The notes beneath the pieces were generated by a model. It saw only the letters and a list, made by a program, of their open reading frames with translations, had not been told where the DNA came from and ran no database searches. Source: Pedobacter nanyangensis (lineage in GTDB: Bacteria; Bacteroidota; Bacteroidia; Sphingobacteriales; Sphingobacteriaceae). From it: 64,000 nucleotides of DNA. This document shows, one piece after another, positions 54,274-63,919 of this stretch (its first letter is position 1; the number at the start of each line of letters is the position of its first letter). The stretch is taken from contig NZ_QMHO01000003.1 in assembly GCF_003313505.1 (NCBI RefSeq), forward strand, positions 519,464-583,463, given 5' to 3'. Both the position numbers and the translations under genes were made by a program.

Positions 54274-55299
54274 TTAATTCTTAACTACTTTAGTGGTTGC
54301 TACATGTCCGCCGCCACTTAATTTCACCAAGTAAATACCTTTTGGATAAGCAATTAAATCTAACTCTATCTCTGCAGCAGTTGGCAGAAGGTCAAACTGT
54401 TGCAATATCTTGCCCTCAACAGTGCTTAGCAATAATTTTTGATATCTACCTGCCGAAAAGCCTACCTTTACCTTGTTTGGAGTTGGATTTGGAGATAATA
54501 CAATTTCATTCTCTGGTACAATGGCAAAACTTGCTACAACAACTCCAAAATCTTCTTTAATACCATCTGCATCTACAGCCACTAGCTTGTAATAATTATC
54601 ACCCAAAATAGCATCATTATGCAAATAGCTATAGTACTTACCCGTAGAAGAGTTACCAAGGCTTGATAGCTTAGTAAGCGGTTTGAAATCATCTTTACTA
54701 CTCCCGTGAAAAAGCTCAAAATAGGAAGAATTTATCTCACTAAGTGTTTGCCAGTTTAAGGTGATGCCATTAGCAACTGCCTTAGCGGCAAAACCATTAA
54801 GTTTTACAGGCAATGGATTGGCTAATGTAACAAAAGAAACCTGAGGCCCATATTCTACTGTTCCTGCACCTGCGCCACTTCTTACGTATGCTCTCACGTA
54901 ATAGGTGGTACTTGGATTTAAGCCTGTCATCATGCGTCCATTGAAAGTTAATGGATAGTACTGAGTGCCATAAGTGTAAGTAGTAGAGAGTTTAGTACTT
55001 AAAACTACTGTTGGATTTTGACTAGTACTCCAAACGATACCCACCTCGGTGATCCAATCATTTGTTACCGTAGAAGATACCGTTCCTCCACCGACAGCTG
55101 ATGTATGGGTAACACTAGAAATAGAAGTTGTAAACACCGTCCTTTTTAAGGCAGCAAAGGAAAAATCATCTCCCACCATCTCAGTTTCTTCGCCTACAAG
55201 GGCTCTATCACCAGCAACCAACATTGTGTGCGCATTCGAATTGTAAAAACTTAATTGTAGCGCAATAGCCAATAAAACGGCATAAAAACAAGGTTTCAT
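54274..55299 (-). CDS. Secreted protein with Fn3-like module and T9SS sorting domain
   Basis: The 341-residue protein starts with MKPCFYAVLLAIALQLSFYN, a signal peptide. An N-terminal fibronectin-like domain (about 45-160) contains GLNPSTTYYVRAYVRS, typical of Fn3 loops. The module LPVKLNGFAAKAVANG follows (about 165-265), and then a T9SS domain (LSPNPTPNKVKVGF to TTKVVKN). ATG at 55299 is preferred to an ATG nine codons upstream because it gives a standard signal peptide. No enzymatic motif is present; it is probably a surface adhesion or matrix protein. Confidence 0.78.
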   Translation of the reverse strand: MKPCFYAVLLAIALQLSFYNSNAHTMLVAGDRALVGEETEMVGDDFSFAALKRTVFTTSISSVTHTSAVGGGTVSSTVTNDWITEVGIVWSTSQNPTVVLSTKLSTTYTYGTQYYPLTFNGRMMTGLNPSTTYYVRAYVRSGAGAGTVEYGPQVSFVTLANPLPVKLNGFAAKAVANGITLNWQTLSEINSSYFELFHGSSKDDFKPLTKLSSLGNSSTGKYYSYLHNDAILGDNYYKLVAVDADGIKEDFGVVVASFAIVPENEIVLSPNPTPNKVKVGFSAGRYQKLLLSTVEGKILQQFDLLPTAAEIELDLIAYPKGIYLVKLSGGGHVATTKVVKN

Positions 55300-55458
55300 A
55301 ATTGAAAAATACAGATTTTTGAGCATCACTTCTTAACGACATATAGGCTCAATACATGCAGCGTCAAAAACCACACATCGTTACACAAATATATGATTTT
55401 AAACACTTTAACAAAACTATCATACAAAATCAAAATCCTTTATCTACCCCAATATTTT

Positions 55459-58400
55459 TTAATTTTTGATCAGTTTTACTACACTACTGCCTCCACTTCC
55501 ATCGAGCCTTATAAAATAAAGTCCTTTAGCATACCTACTTAAATCAATCTCCTTATAAAAGTCCGTTTTATAAAGCCTAATTATTTCCAATATCTTTCCA
55601 TCTATTCCAGAAATTGAAACCAATTGATATACACCCTCAGCAAATGTTAGTTTAGTATTTCCAGCTGTTGGATTTGGGTATACACTCACCTCCGTAGCAG
55701 AAAGTGCAAAGTTCAATACACGTTCACCCAATCCTGTAGGTTTACCATCCATATCCACCTGTACCAAACGGTAGTAGTTATTACCTTTTAAAGGTTGTTT
55801 ATCGTAGTAAGTATACGATGCGCCAATTCCTTTGGCACTTACATCATCTAATTTAACAAATTGCTTATCATCGCCACTGCGATAAATTTCAAAGCCTTTG
55901 TTGTTCTGTTCCGAAGCGGTTTGCCATGAAAGCTTGGCATAATTACTTTCTATTTTTGCGGTGTAAGTGGTTAACACTACTGGCAACGCGGGCTCTAAGG
56001 TAGTTACAACAACCACTTCCGACAGTGCTCCCTGACCTGTAACACTGGCCTTTTCGGCCCTTAAGCGATAATAATAATTAGTAAGTGCAGTTAAGCCGGT
56101 AATATCTTTATACAAAGCATTCACTGTAAACGGCGAACCTGCAACAGGTTGTGTAAAGGCATTATCGGTAGCCACATCCAGTACATAATTTTCTACCACT
56201 CCTACTGTTGGTGCGGTCCAAGTGGCCCTAAATTGTTTATCGGTAATACCAACAGCCGCAGTGGCCTGTGGCACTACCTGTGCATAGCTCTCTATCCAAT
56301 TGGAAACATTACCCTGCAATTCAAAATACTTTAAACTACCGTGGTAAGCGTTATTTCCCTGGTCGGTAAGCACATCGCTTTGGCTGTTGTTTGCCTGGTT
56401 AAAATTATAGTAAGCTACCAAGGCTGTTGGGTTTGAAATGCTGTTCAACATATCCGTCTTTATTTCGGCTTCTGTTAAAGCTGCACTGTATAGCTTTACC
56501 TCGTCAATACTTCCTTTGAAATAAGTATTTTCCAACGCATTTTTACCAATGGTGATGTAATGTGTAGCATCAAGCAATACCGCTTCATCGGTTAAGGTAC
56601 CGTTACCCACTTCTTTACCATTGGCATAAATTTTATAGCCCGAAGGAGTTACCACGTAAGCGACGTGCAACCAGCGATTAATTGGATAGTTATAATTGGC
56701 ATCGGCAGTGTTCGTCATCCACGCTGTGCCCTTTCCAATATCGCCATGGATCTTATTTCCTCCTGTTAATTGCATGTCGAAAGTATTATCGCCGCCTTCT
56801 CGGGTACTAAAAATATGCATGGCCTTAGTGGCATGTTCGGGTTTCACCCAAGCCATTACCGTAAAATTTCCCTTCACCACCGCAGCTTGAGGCTGCATTA
56901 CCACATGGTCGTCGCCCCCATCAAAATTCAGGGCATTCCCTGGAGGGCTGAAAGACTGCAATGTAACCGCTGTGGCTGGAGAAAACGCCCCTTGTCCGGT
57001 AACACTTTGCTTGTCTGCCGCCACCCTATAATAGTATGTGGCATTCGCCGACAAACCTGTAATGGTTTTCGTTTGTGCAGCCAACATAAAAGGCGAACCT
57101 GCTACAGGCGTGGTAAATTCAGCATCAGCGGCTACCTCTAACACATAACCATTATCTACAATCCCCAATTGAGGGTACCTCCAACGAGCTTCGAAAGACG
57201 ATGAGGACAAACTGATGGGCACTGCCGCTTCTGGCAATACCATGGCATAGCTCTCCACCCAGTTGCTATTGTTTCCATTTAAATCAAAGCCACTCAACAC
57301 CCCATTTCGAGCATTGGCTCCCTGGTCTTCCAATATTGTTTTTGCGGCGTTATTTAGGGAAGGGGCGCCTTCATCAAAATTATAATGTGCTTCTAAATTA
57401 AGCGGCAAGGTAGTTGCAGCATTCAGCATTTCTCCATTGATTTCTGCTGCGCTCAATGCTTTATTGTAAATCCTCACTTCATCCATATCCCCTTTGAAAT
57501 AGGTATTTTCTGTTCCGCTAAAACCCAATTGCAACAGATGATTAGCATCCATTAACAAGGGAGTGCCCGAAAAAAAACCACTTTGCTTAAGGCTGCCGTT
57601 CACATAAATTTGATAGCCTGTAGCAGATACCGCATAAGCAATGTGCATCCATCTGCCCACACTATAATCATAAGTTACATCGGCCGTGTTGCTCAACCAG
57701 GCATTGGCAGACCCTATATTGGCATGAATGATGTTACCCTGCTTCAATTGCAGATCAAAACCGTAGCCCCCTGCGGTTTTGGTGCTCAACACATGCATGG
57801 TTTTGGTAAAATCTGTAGGGCGTACCCAAGCCTGCACGGTAAATGCGCCCAACACTGTATGGTTGCTATTAAAGGTAATTTTATCGTCTACACCATCAAA
57901 ATTCAACGCCGCAACAAGTTCTTGGATTTCATAAGCACCCATATCAATGCCTGCACCAAGCACTCTTTTGTTGCCGCCCAAATCTCTGGTAACCGTAGAG
58001 ATATTAGGTATTTCGGCATTACCATAGTAACTTGTACTGCCTGCATCAATGGCTGGGCTGCCGCTCCTCAACTGATAATTGCCATTGGCATCCTTAAATT
58101 GTGGATCGGCTGCCATATTACCCGTTCCTAAAAAACCTCCCTGCACCAAACTATGTTCCACTGTAGTAGCTCCCGGGTCGCCAATCCCGCTATTATTACC
58201 CCATATAATGGAATTACGAATCTTGCTCGACGAGTTGCTGTAATGAAAAATGCCACCCCCAGCGTCAGCGGTATTTTTAGTAATGGTCACATTGGTTAAA
58301 ACAGGTATGCTGGTATAGCCATTATAAATCGCTCCACCTTCTAAACCCGTGTTGTTAGCAAACAATACGTTGGTTAAAGTGGGCGACGACTCTTCATTAC

Positions 58401-60582
58401 AAAGGCCACCACCTGAATTAAATACTTTTACGGCATGATTATCCGTAATATTAACATTGATAAAAGTTGCATTAGAACCACCCTTATTATAAATCCCACC
58501 ACCAGAGTATCCTGTATTTCCGTCTATGATCACATTTTTTATCACAGGGAACGAGGTATAATTTACCATTCCACCGCCCAAGCTAGTTGCGTTATGTCCA
58601 GTGGCTAAATTTCGGGCTATGGTTACATTTTCAATGAGTGGTGAAGAAGATCGGTTACATATACCGCCCCCGCCCACATAAGCAGAATTACCGATGATTT
58701 GCAGGTTACTTAATCGTGGCGAAGACTCAGTACAATTTACCCCGCCACCATTCCCCGTGTAAACCGACACCCCGTTTACCGTGATATACTCTGTAAATCC
58801 AAATCTCACGGCATTACCACCAGAAATGGTAAAGCCATCAAGTAATGCTGTCCCCACATTCCCGGCACTAACTACCACGTGATAGGCGTTATCGGTCATA
58901 TTTTGCATGCTTAAACCTTTACCTTTACCCGTCAATATATCATTTCCCTGAAAATCGCCGCTGAGTGTAGTCTTATTTGCTTTAATAGTTAAATCTCTTT
59001 GTGACAAAAACTGTTCGACGCCAGCAAAACCGCCATAAACCTCTACATCTGCTTTCAACAAAAAGGCATTATCATGGTCGTTGACGGTGATGTTATTGAC
59101 ATCATTTGCTCTCCTATTGGGTACATAAATACCTTTTGCCACCCATACCATATCATATGCAGATGAATTGTTGATCATGAGCTGCAAATCGTCTGAAGCG
59201 TTTGCCCACGACGAACCATCTTTATTGCCAGCACCATTTTGGGTAACATAACGAGTGGTTGGGCTAACCCTGTTGATAGATAAAGTATAGATTCTACTTG
59301 CTGAACCATCTGTTACTTTAATTTCGAGAATATTAACTCCGAAGTTTAAGGGAATGATAGGCGATAAAATTCCACTGGTGAGTGCACTAAAGCTTCCGCC
59401 ATTCACTTTCATTTCTATGACTGAGCTAACATTGGGCTGTGTCGCCAATAGCCGAAAATCTGCATTGGCCGTGATGGCAGTGTAGGTAAATTGACTAGCA
59501 CTAAAAACTGGAGAGAAATTAATATTATTGATGGAAAGTGCATTTAAATAATCAAACGCTAAAGCAGTGGTCACTTTTGTAACGGCACTATAAGCTCCTT
59601 TTTGCGCAATGCCCGTATTTTTTTGGGCTGATACCCGATAATAATAATCTGTTCCCGATAAAAGTCCGGTAATATTTTGCGATGTTCCTGTAACGGTAAA
59701 GGGTGAGCCGGCAATAGGGCTATTAAAGCTCGAATTAGTGGCTACTTCTAACGTGTACTGTTCGGCAACACCATTGGCCGGCGCTTGCCAGTTGAGCGTA
59801 AAGCCTGAACTGGATACATTGCTTGGCAATGATAGGCCAGGAACAACCATCGCATAACTTTCTGCCCAATTACTTGTCGTTCCTGTAAGCGCAAAATTAG
59901 TAAGGGTTCCGTCGTAGCCATTCCCACTTAAATCGGTTAAAATAGTCGCCGATTGGTTAAAATCATAATGTGCCACCAAACTTGCAGGTACAGCAACAGC
60001 GCTGCTCATCATTTCGGTAGCCACCTCTAAATCGCTTAAAGCACTGCTAAACAACTTTACTTCATCAATATTCCCTTGGAAATAAGTAGCCTCGCTGGCA
60101 TTTTTCCCGATGACGATTCGATGCGTATTATTTAACAGCAATGGCGTTCCGCTTAGAGGACTAGTCACCATCAAATTACCGTTCACATAAATTTTATATG
60201 CGGTTGGTGTAATCACATACGCCACATGCAGCCATTTTCCTACGGCATAACTGTAATTGGCATCTGCCGAAGTGGTAAGAAAAGAAGTTCCATTTCCAAT
60301 ATCACCATGCACCTTATTGCCGCCCGTGAGCTGCATATCAAAACCAAACTCGGCAGGTTCCCTAGAACTAAAAATGTGCATAGCTTTAGTGGTGTTCTCG
60401 GGCTTTACCCAAGCCATTACCGTAAAGTTCCCTTTAATTTCTACATTTTTGGTGGGCACCGTAACATAGTCGTTAACACCATCAAAATGTAGGGATGTTC
60501 CTTGCGCTTGAAGCGCCGTATTGAAAAATAAAATCCATAGGAGCACACATGCTGTTTTGCAATAGTTATTAAGGCGATACAT
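55459..60582 (-). CDS. Large LamG/beta-helix adhesin-like surface protein with T9SS sorting domain
   Basis: The protein is about 1,707 residues. After a signal peptide (ends near ALQA-QG) it has LamG/concanavalin-like domain 1 (about 28-240; LHFDGVNDYVTV, MAWVKPENTTKAMHIFS), an Fn3 domain, a cadherin-like beta-sandwich (about 345-440) and a right-handed beta-helix (about 445-870) with Gly-rich turns such as GGGIYNKGGSNATF. LamG domain 2 (about 890) and domain 3 (about 1215) are each followed by an Fn3 domain. The end is VVLTTYTAKIES and a T9SS domain (VYPNPTAGNTKLTF). The three LamG units are close relatives and arose by internal duplication. ATG at 60582 is chosen over an in-frame TTG. Confidence 0.87.
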   Translation of the reverse strand: MYRLNNYCKTACVLLWILFFNTALQAQGTSLHFDGVNDYVTVPTKNVEIKGNFTVMAWVKPENTTKAMHIFSSREPAEFGFDMQLTGGNKVHGDIGNGTSFLTTSADANYSYAVGKWLHVAYVITPTAYKIYVNGNLMVTSPLSGTPLLLNNTHRIVIGKNASEATYFQGNIDEVKLFSSALSDLEVATEMMSSAVAVPASLVAHYDFNQSATILTDLSGNGYDGTLTNFALTGTTSNWAESYAMVVPGLSLPSNVSSSGFTLNWQAPANGVAEQYTLEVATNSSFNSPIAGSPFTVTGTSQNITGLLSGTDYYYRVSAQKNTGIAQKGAYSAVTKVTTALAFDYLNALSINNINFSPVFSASQFTYTAITANADFRLLATQPNVSSVIEMKVNGGSFSALTSGILSPIIPLNFGVNILEIKVTDGSASRIYTLSINRVSPTTRYVTQNGAGNKDGSSWANASDDLQLMINNSSAYDMVWVAKGIYVPNRRANDVNNITVNDHDNAFLLKADVEVYGGFAGVEQFLSQRDLTIKANKTTLSGDFQGNDILTGKGKGLSMQNMTDNAYHVVVSAGNVGTALLDGFTISGGNAVRFGFTEYITVNGVSVYTGNGGGVNCTESSPRLSNLQIIGNSAYVGGGGICNRSSSPLIENVTIARNLATGHNATSLGGGMVNYTSFPVIKNVIIDGNTGYSGGGIYNKGGSNATFINVNITDNHAVKVFNSGGGLCNEESSPTLTNVLFANNTGLEGGAIYNGYTSIPVLTNVTITKNTADAGGGIFHYSNSSSKIRNSIIWGNNSGIGDPGATTVEHSLVQGGFLGTGNMAADPQFKDANGNYQLRSGSPAIDAGSTSYYGNAEIPNISTVTRDLGGNKRVLGAGIDMGAYEIQELVAALNFDGVDDKITFNSNHTVLGAFTVQAWVRPTDFTKTMHVLSTKTAGGYGFDLQLKQGNIIHANIGSANAWLSNTADVTYDYSVGRWMHIAYAVSATGYQIYVNGSLKQSGFFSGTPLLMDANHLLQLGFSGTENTYFKGDMDEVRIYNKALSAAEINGEMLNAATTLPLNLEAHYNFDEGAPSLNNAAKTILEDQGANARNGVLSGFDLNGNNSNWVESYAMVLPEAAVPISLSSSSFEARWRYPQLGIVDNGYVLEVAADAEFTTPVAGSPFMLAAQTKTITGLSANATYYYRVAADKQSVTGQGAFSPATAVTLQSFSPPGNALNFDGGDDHVVMQPQAAVVKGNFTVMAWVKPEHATKAMHIFSTREGGDNTFDMQLTGGNKIHGDIGKGTAWMTNTADANYNYPINRWLHVAYVVTPSGYKIYANGKEVGNGTLTDEAVLLDATHYITIGKNALENTYFKGSIDEVKLYSAALTEAEIKTDMLNSISNPTALVAYYNFNQANNSQSDVLTDQGNNAYHGSLKYFELQGNVSNWIESYAQVVPQATAAVGITDKQFRATWTAPTVGVVENYVLDVATDNAFTQPVAGSPFTVNALYKDITGLTALTNYYYRLRAEKASVTGQGALSEVVVVTTLEPALPVVLTTYTAKIESNYAKLSWQTASEQNNKGFEIYRSGDDKQFVKLDDVSAKGIGASYTYYDKQPLKGNNYYRLVQVDMDGKPTGLGERVLNFALSATEVSVYPNPTAGNTKLTFAEGVYQLVSISGIDGKILEIIRLYKTDFYKEIDLSRYAKGLYFIRLDGSGGSSVVKLIKN

Positions 60583-60677
60583 GATTAAGTTTTTAGTTTG
60601 CAAGCTGTTAACGGCTTATCGTGGTTTACAGGCACAAAAGTAAACTTCACAAAACTTGTCCTGTAATTTTAAAGCAC

Positions 60678-60713
60678 AAACTTTGTCCAGTTTTATAAAA
60701 CTGGACAAAGTTT
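60678..60713. repeat. Perfect 36-bp palindrome
   Basis: The half-site AAACTTTGTCCAGTTTTA is followed without a gap by its exact complement. The centre is TTTTATAAAA. It lies 96 bp before the adhesin ATG and 66 bp after the stop of the regulator gene. It may be an operator or the regulator gene's terminator (only a weak T-run follows on the minus strand). Confidence 0.85.
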
Positions 60714-60778
60714 TCAAAAACTGCACTTAATGTATCTCAGAAATATTTCAGAATTGACGATCTATATATTTAATTAAA

Positions 60779-61750
60779 CTATATAGAGGATGATGATAAT
60801 GCGCTTCTATACTCTGCAGGACTTACGCCTACAATCTTTTTAAAGGCGTTATAGAATGCGCTGCGTGAAGCAAATCCTGTTTGTTTAGCCAATGCCTCAA
60901 TGGTGAAGTTGCGCATGGCCTCGGTGTTGGCCATTTGCAGTTGAATGCTTTTGATTCGTTGTCCGTTTACAAAATCAGCAAAAGTCATTTTATAGACATT
61001 GTTGAATATAGCGGAAAGCTTGTGGGTACTGCTCGACAAGGTATTGGCCACTTTTTCCAAACTCAAATCAGTTGTTTTAAAAGCTTCCTTTGTGATAATG
61101 TAATCTTCAATTTTGGCGCACCAATCTTCAGTTTCCCTATCTTTTTGTAAAGAAAGCTGATGTTGCTTTTGCACCCGCAGCAAGGTCTGTAATTTCATAT
61201 CCAACATGGATGCAACCAGGTGCAGGGGCAAGCGTTCGATGTATCCAGGTTTGGTATTTACAAAATAAAGATACCGTTCTTTGGCATTTCCCACCCTAAT
61301 GATATGCGTACGTTCTTGCGCATCTCTGTAATACTGTTCTACCATTACCCTAAAAAGGTAATTCATGTCAAAGTATTTCGAGAAGAGCTCTTGTAAATCA
61401 TCATTATGCATGGCAATGAGTTCCGAATCTTCTACCGCAATAATAGCTTCTTGCGATGGCACTACGCCGTGTAAACCAGAAATAGAACTTACAAATTCAT
61501 TGTCAATGGAAATATAGGTCACAATTTCCTTTCGTTGATGAATGGTTTGTCCCATCATTGCTCCACGTTTGATGAAATACATGTACTGACATCGTTCGCC
61601 TTCTTTCAATAAAATTGTATCCTTTTTAACTTTCAGGCTTACTGTTTTTTCATAAAAAGCAGTGGATAGTTCTTTACTGATTGGACAGATGGCACCCAGC
61701 ATTGCCAAAATATAGGCGACATCTTCTGTAGGAGCTTTTTTGTAACGCAT
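60779..61750 (-). CDS. Chimera regulator: cNMP-binding (Crp/Fnr-like) domain plus AraC DNA-binding domain
   Basis: The 323-residue protein has an N-terminal Crp-type beta-roll (about 15-135; VKKDTILLKEGERCQYMYFI, GAMMGQTIH). A dimerisation helix and a short Crp-like helical linker with LPLHLVASMLDMKLQTLLRV (about 182-201) follow, then an AraC-type C-terminal domain (about 225-315) with FTIEALAKQTGFASRSAFYN and VGVSPAEYR. Crp-type proteins normally end in a winged helix, so the AraC end is an exchange. The cNMP-phosphate-binding arginine is not evident, so the ligand may differ. ATG at 61750 is chosen over GTG at 61861 because a -7 box at 61768-61775 lies between them. Confidence 0.82.
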   Translation of the reverse strand: MRYKKAPTEDVAYILAMLGAICPISKELSTAFYEKTVSLKVKKDTILLKEGERCQYMYFIKRGAMMGQTIHQRKEIVTYISIDNEFVSSISGLHGVVPSQEAIIAVEDSELIAMHNDDLQELFSKYFDMNYLFRVMVEQYYRDAQERTHIIRVGNAKERYLYFVNTKPGYIERLPLHLVASMLDMKLQTLLRVQKQHQLSLQKDRETEDWCAKIEDYIITKEAFKTTDLSLEKVANTLSSSTHKLSAIFNNVYKMTFADFVNGQRIKSIQLQMANTEAMRNFTIEALAKQTGFASRSAFYNAFKKIVGVSPAEYRSALSSSSI

Positions 61751-61767
61751 TACGCTAGAGATATCAA

Positions 61768-61775
61768 CAAATATA
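61768..61775 (-). promoter_or_regulatory. -7 box of the cNMP/AraC regulator gene
   Basis: The minus strand reads TATATTTG 17 nt before the ATG at 61750. It falls inside the longer possible reading frame and so decides the start. Confidence 0.55.
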
Positions 61776-62171
61776 TTCTTTTTCGTAAAGAAGTGGTTAG
61801 AGATACCATACAAGATAATGCTGGTAAGCACGCCGCTTTGCCTTTGAGGGAGAAACCGCACGGCGGAGAGGGAGAGGTATTCTCTGGCCGTACATGCTTT
61901 ACAGCTGTCGCTACGGATGTGTAAGTAGTAACGGCTATGTAAAGAGAAGATTCTTTAAAAACTACAAACGCTGCGATTTAGCACCTGCCATTTTCACGAC
62001 CGCTGTAAAATAAACCTTGGCGAAGTGGTTATGGCAAAATGGAGCGCAGCGTAATAAAGCCATTTGAACGGAGCAAAGGGCTACACTGGCCAAGAACTAC
62101 AGGATTTGCTTTTCAAAAAAAAAATTTTGCCCTGTATTGGCGTCCATGCGCCGGACAAGGTACTTTCTAAA

Positions 62172-62202
62172 TTTGCAGAGCACAAAAAAATAGGTAGCTT
62201 TG
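62172..62202 (+). promoter_or_regulatory. Promoter of fabV
   Basis: TTTG at 62172-62175 and TAGCTTTG at 62195-62202 are separated by 19 bp, the ideal Bacteroidota spacing. Initiation near 62207 gives a leader of about 38 nt before the ATG at 62245. A second box, TAAATTTG, at 62168-62175 overlaps the -33 element. Confidence 0.72.
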
Positions 62203-62244
62203 ACAAAGGATTGCCAGTAACTTGGCATTATATAATACAAGATT

Positions 62245-63447
62245 ATGATTATTGAACCTAGAATGCGTGGTTTTATTTGTTTAACAGCCCATCCAGATGG
62301 TGCTGCACAAAACGTTAAAAACCAAATTGAATATGTAAAATCTAAAGGAGCAATTAACGGCCCTAAACGTGTGTTGGTTATTGGTGCTTCAACAGGCTTT
62401 GGTTTAGCCTCTAGAATAACTGCGGCTTATGGCTCAGGTGCTGCTACCATTGGCGTTTATTTTGAAAAGGAACCTAAAGAGGGCAAAACTGCCTCTCCGG
62501 GATGGTACAATACCGCTGCGTTTGAAAAACAAGCCATTGCAGATGGGTTATATGCCAAAAGTATTAACGGCGATGCTTTTTCTAACGAAGTAAAACAACA
62601 AACCATTGATTTAATCAAGGCGGATTGGGGTCAGGTAGATTTAATTATCTATAGCTTGGCTTCTCCAGTAAGAACCAATCCAAAAACTGGCGTAACGCAC
62701 CGTTCGACTTTAAAACCTATTGGCGGTACTTTCAGTGACAAAACGGTTGATTTCCATACCGGCATTGTATCGCAAGTGAGCATTGAGCCTGCCAACGAAG
62801 AAGAAATTGAAAATACGATTGCGGTAATGGGCGGCGAAGACTGGGAAATGTGGATTGACGACTTGAAAGCAGCTGGAGCTTTGGCCGAGGGTGCTACCAC
62901 TGTGGCTTATTCATACATTGGTCCAAAAGTAACGGAAGCGGTTTATCGCAAAGGTACTATTGGCCGTGCTAAAGACCATTTGGAAGCAACGGCATTTACC
63001 ATTAGCGATAAATTGGCCGAACTTAAGGGAAAAGCCTACGTTTCGGTAAACAAAGCCTTGGTTACCCAAGCGAGTTCAGCTATCCCTGTAATTCCGCTAT
63101 ACATTTCTTTCTTGTACAAAACGATGAAAGAGATGGGCATTCATGAAGGTTGTATTGAGCAAATCCAACGTTTATTCAACGAAAGGCTTTACACTGGCGG
63201 AGATGTTCCTGTGGACGAAAAAGGCCGTATTAGAATTGATGATTGGGAAATGCGTGACGATGTACAAGCTAAAGTAGCTGAACTTTGGAAGACTGCCGAT
63301 ACGGAGACTTTACCAGCAACTGGCGATTTAGCGGGCTACAAACACGATTTCTTAAACCTTTTTGGTTTTGATGTGGAAGGTGTAGACTACCAAGCTGAAG
63401 CCAATGAAATGGTTGAAATACCTGGATTGCAACAAGTACAGGCTTAA
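62245..63447 (+). CDS. fabV: trans-2-Enoyl-ACP reductase FabV
   Basis: The 400-residue NADH-dependent reductase of the last step in fatty-acid elongation has a cofactor loop VLVIGASTGFGLASR and an extended YSYIGPKVTEAVYRKGTIGR block that contains the active tyrosine and lysine. The characteristic N-terminus MIIEPRMRGFICLTAHPDG and the C-terminal DFLNLFGFDVEGVDY complete the match. Length is as expected for FabV rather than FabI, which is about 260 residues. It is the only fatty-acid synthesis gene in the window and may feed the acyl chains of the lipids encoded elsewhere. Confidence 0.95.
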   Translation: MIIEPRMRGFICLTAHPDGAAQNVKNQIEYVKSKGAINGPKRVLVIGASTGFGLASRITAAYGSGAATIGVYFEKEPKEGKTASPGWYNTAAFEKQAIADGLYAKSINGDAFSNEVKQQTIDLIKADWGQVDLIIYSLASPVRTNPKTGVTHRSTLKPIGGTFSDKTVDFHTGIVSQVSIEPANEEEIENTIAVMGGEDWEMWIDDLKAAGALAEGATTVAYSYIGPKVTEAVYRKGTIGRAKDHLEATAFTISDKLAELKGKAYVSVNKALVTQASSAIPVIPLYISFLYKTMKEMGIHEGCIEQIQRLFNERLYTGGDVPVDEKGRIRIDDWEMRDDVQAKVAELWKTADTETLPATGDLAGYKHDFLNLFGFDVEGVDYQAEANEMVEIPGLQQVQA

Positions 63448-63919
63448 TTGAATGTGATGATTGGCTGATGGATAATTAGCTAATTCAACGATATAGAACG
63501 TCATTTCGACCCCGAACTTTTGGGAGCGAAATGGCGTTTTTTTTTATTATCCAATTATCTCATCAATAAATTAGCTGATTGGTAAATGTGCTGATTGGCT
63601 AATGTTATCCGTAGCTTAATCCCAAAGATTACTTAGCGGAAACTTTGGATTTTACCCTATATTTTCAAGACCTCGAAGCGGTCAAATGCCTATAAAAAAC
63701 TGACTAACGCTAATGCGACTCCGTAGGAGTCGTATGCTTTTGGAAGGTTTGTGCTACAATTATCGAAATCCTTCGGATTTTTGTTCAAGCACTACCGAGC
63801 ATTCCATATCGTGATCCCTACAACGTATCGTTCCTCACTGAAAGGGCATTTTTTAGTCGACCAACTATCACATTAACAAATCTGCTAATTAGCTAATCAA
63901 CCAATCATCACATTACTAA
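63448..63919. repeat. Repeat-rich intergenic region after fabV
   Basis: The 472 bp contain no gene. The strings GATTGGCTGATGGATAATTA (about 63460), TAGCTGATTGGTAAATGTGC (about 63571) and CTGCTAATTAGCTAATCAAC (about 63883) are degenerate AT-rich repeats. CGACTCCGTAGGAGTCG (63716-63732) and AAATCCTTCGGATTT (63766-63780) are small hairpins typical of a dispersed element. The fabV terminator is at the start. Confidence 0.6.
63497..63546 (+). terminator. Terminator of fabV
   Basis: AACGTCATTTCG and CGAAATGGCGTT form a 12-bp stem (one G-T pair) with an 18-nt loop and a run of T, 50 bp after the stop codon. The CGTCATTTCGACCCCGAA string also resembles a dispersed repeat used as a terminator. Confidence 0.85.

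Larger units (their letters stand above)
61751..62244. other. Divergent region between the cNMP/AraC gene and fabV
   Basis: The 494 bp contain the regulator -7 box and the fabV promoter. A 63-codon open frame on the plus strand at 62064-62255 starts with TTG and overlaps the fabV promoter and start, so it is probably not a gene. The stretch 61850-62060 shows nothing I can name. Confidence 0.5.

Noticed and set aside
61751..61861. A longer form of the cNMP/AraC regulator from GTG at 61861
   Set aside because: The added 37 residues lie upstream of a good -7 box and show no domain character.
62064..62255. A 63-codon plus-strand open frame before fabV
   Set aside because: It starts with TTG, matches no family, overlaps the fabV start, and the best promoter in the region (62172-62202) lies in its middle.
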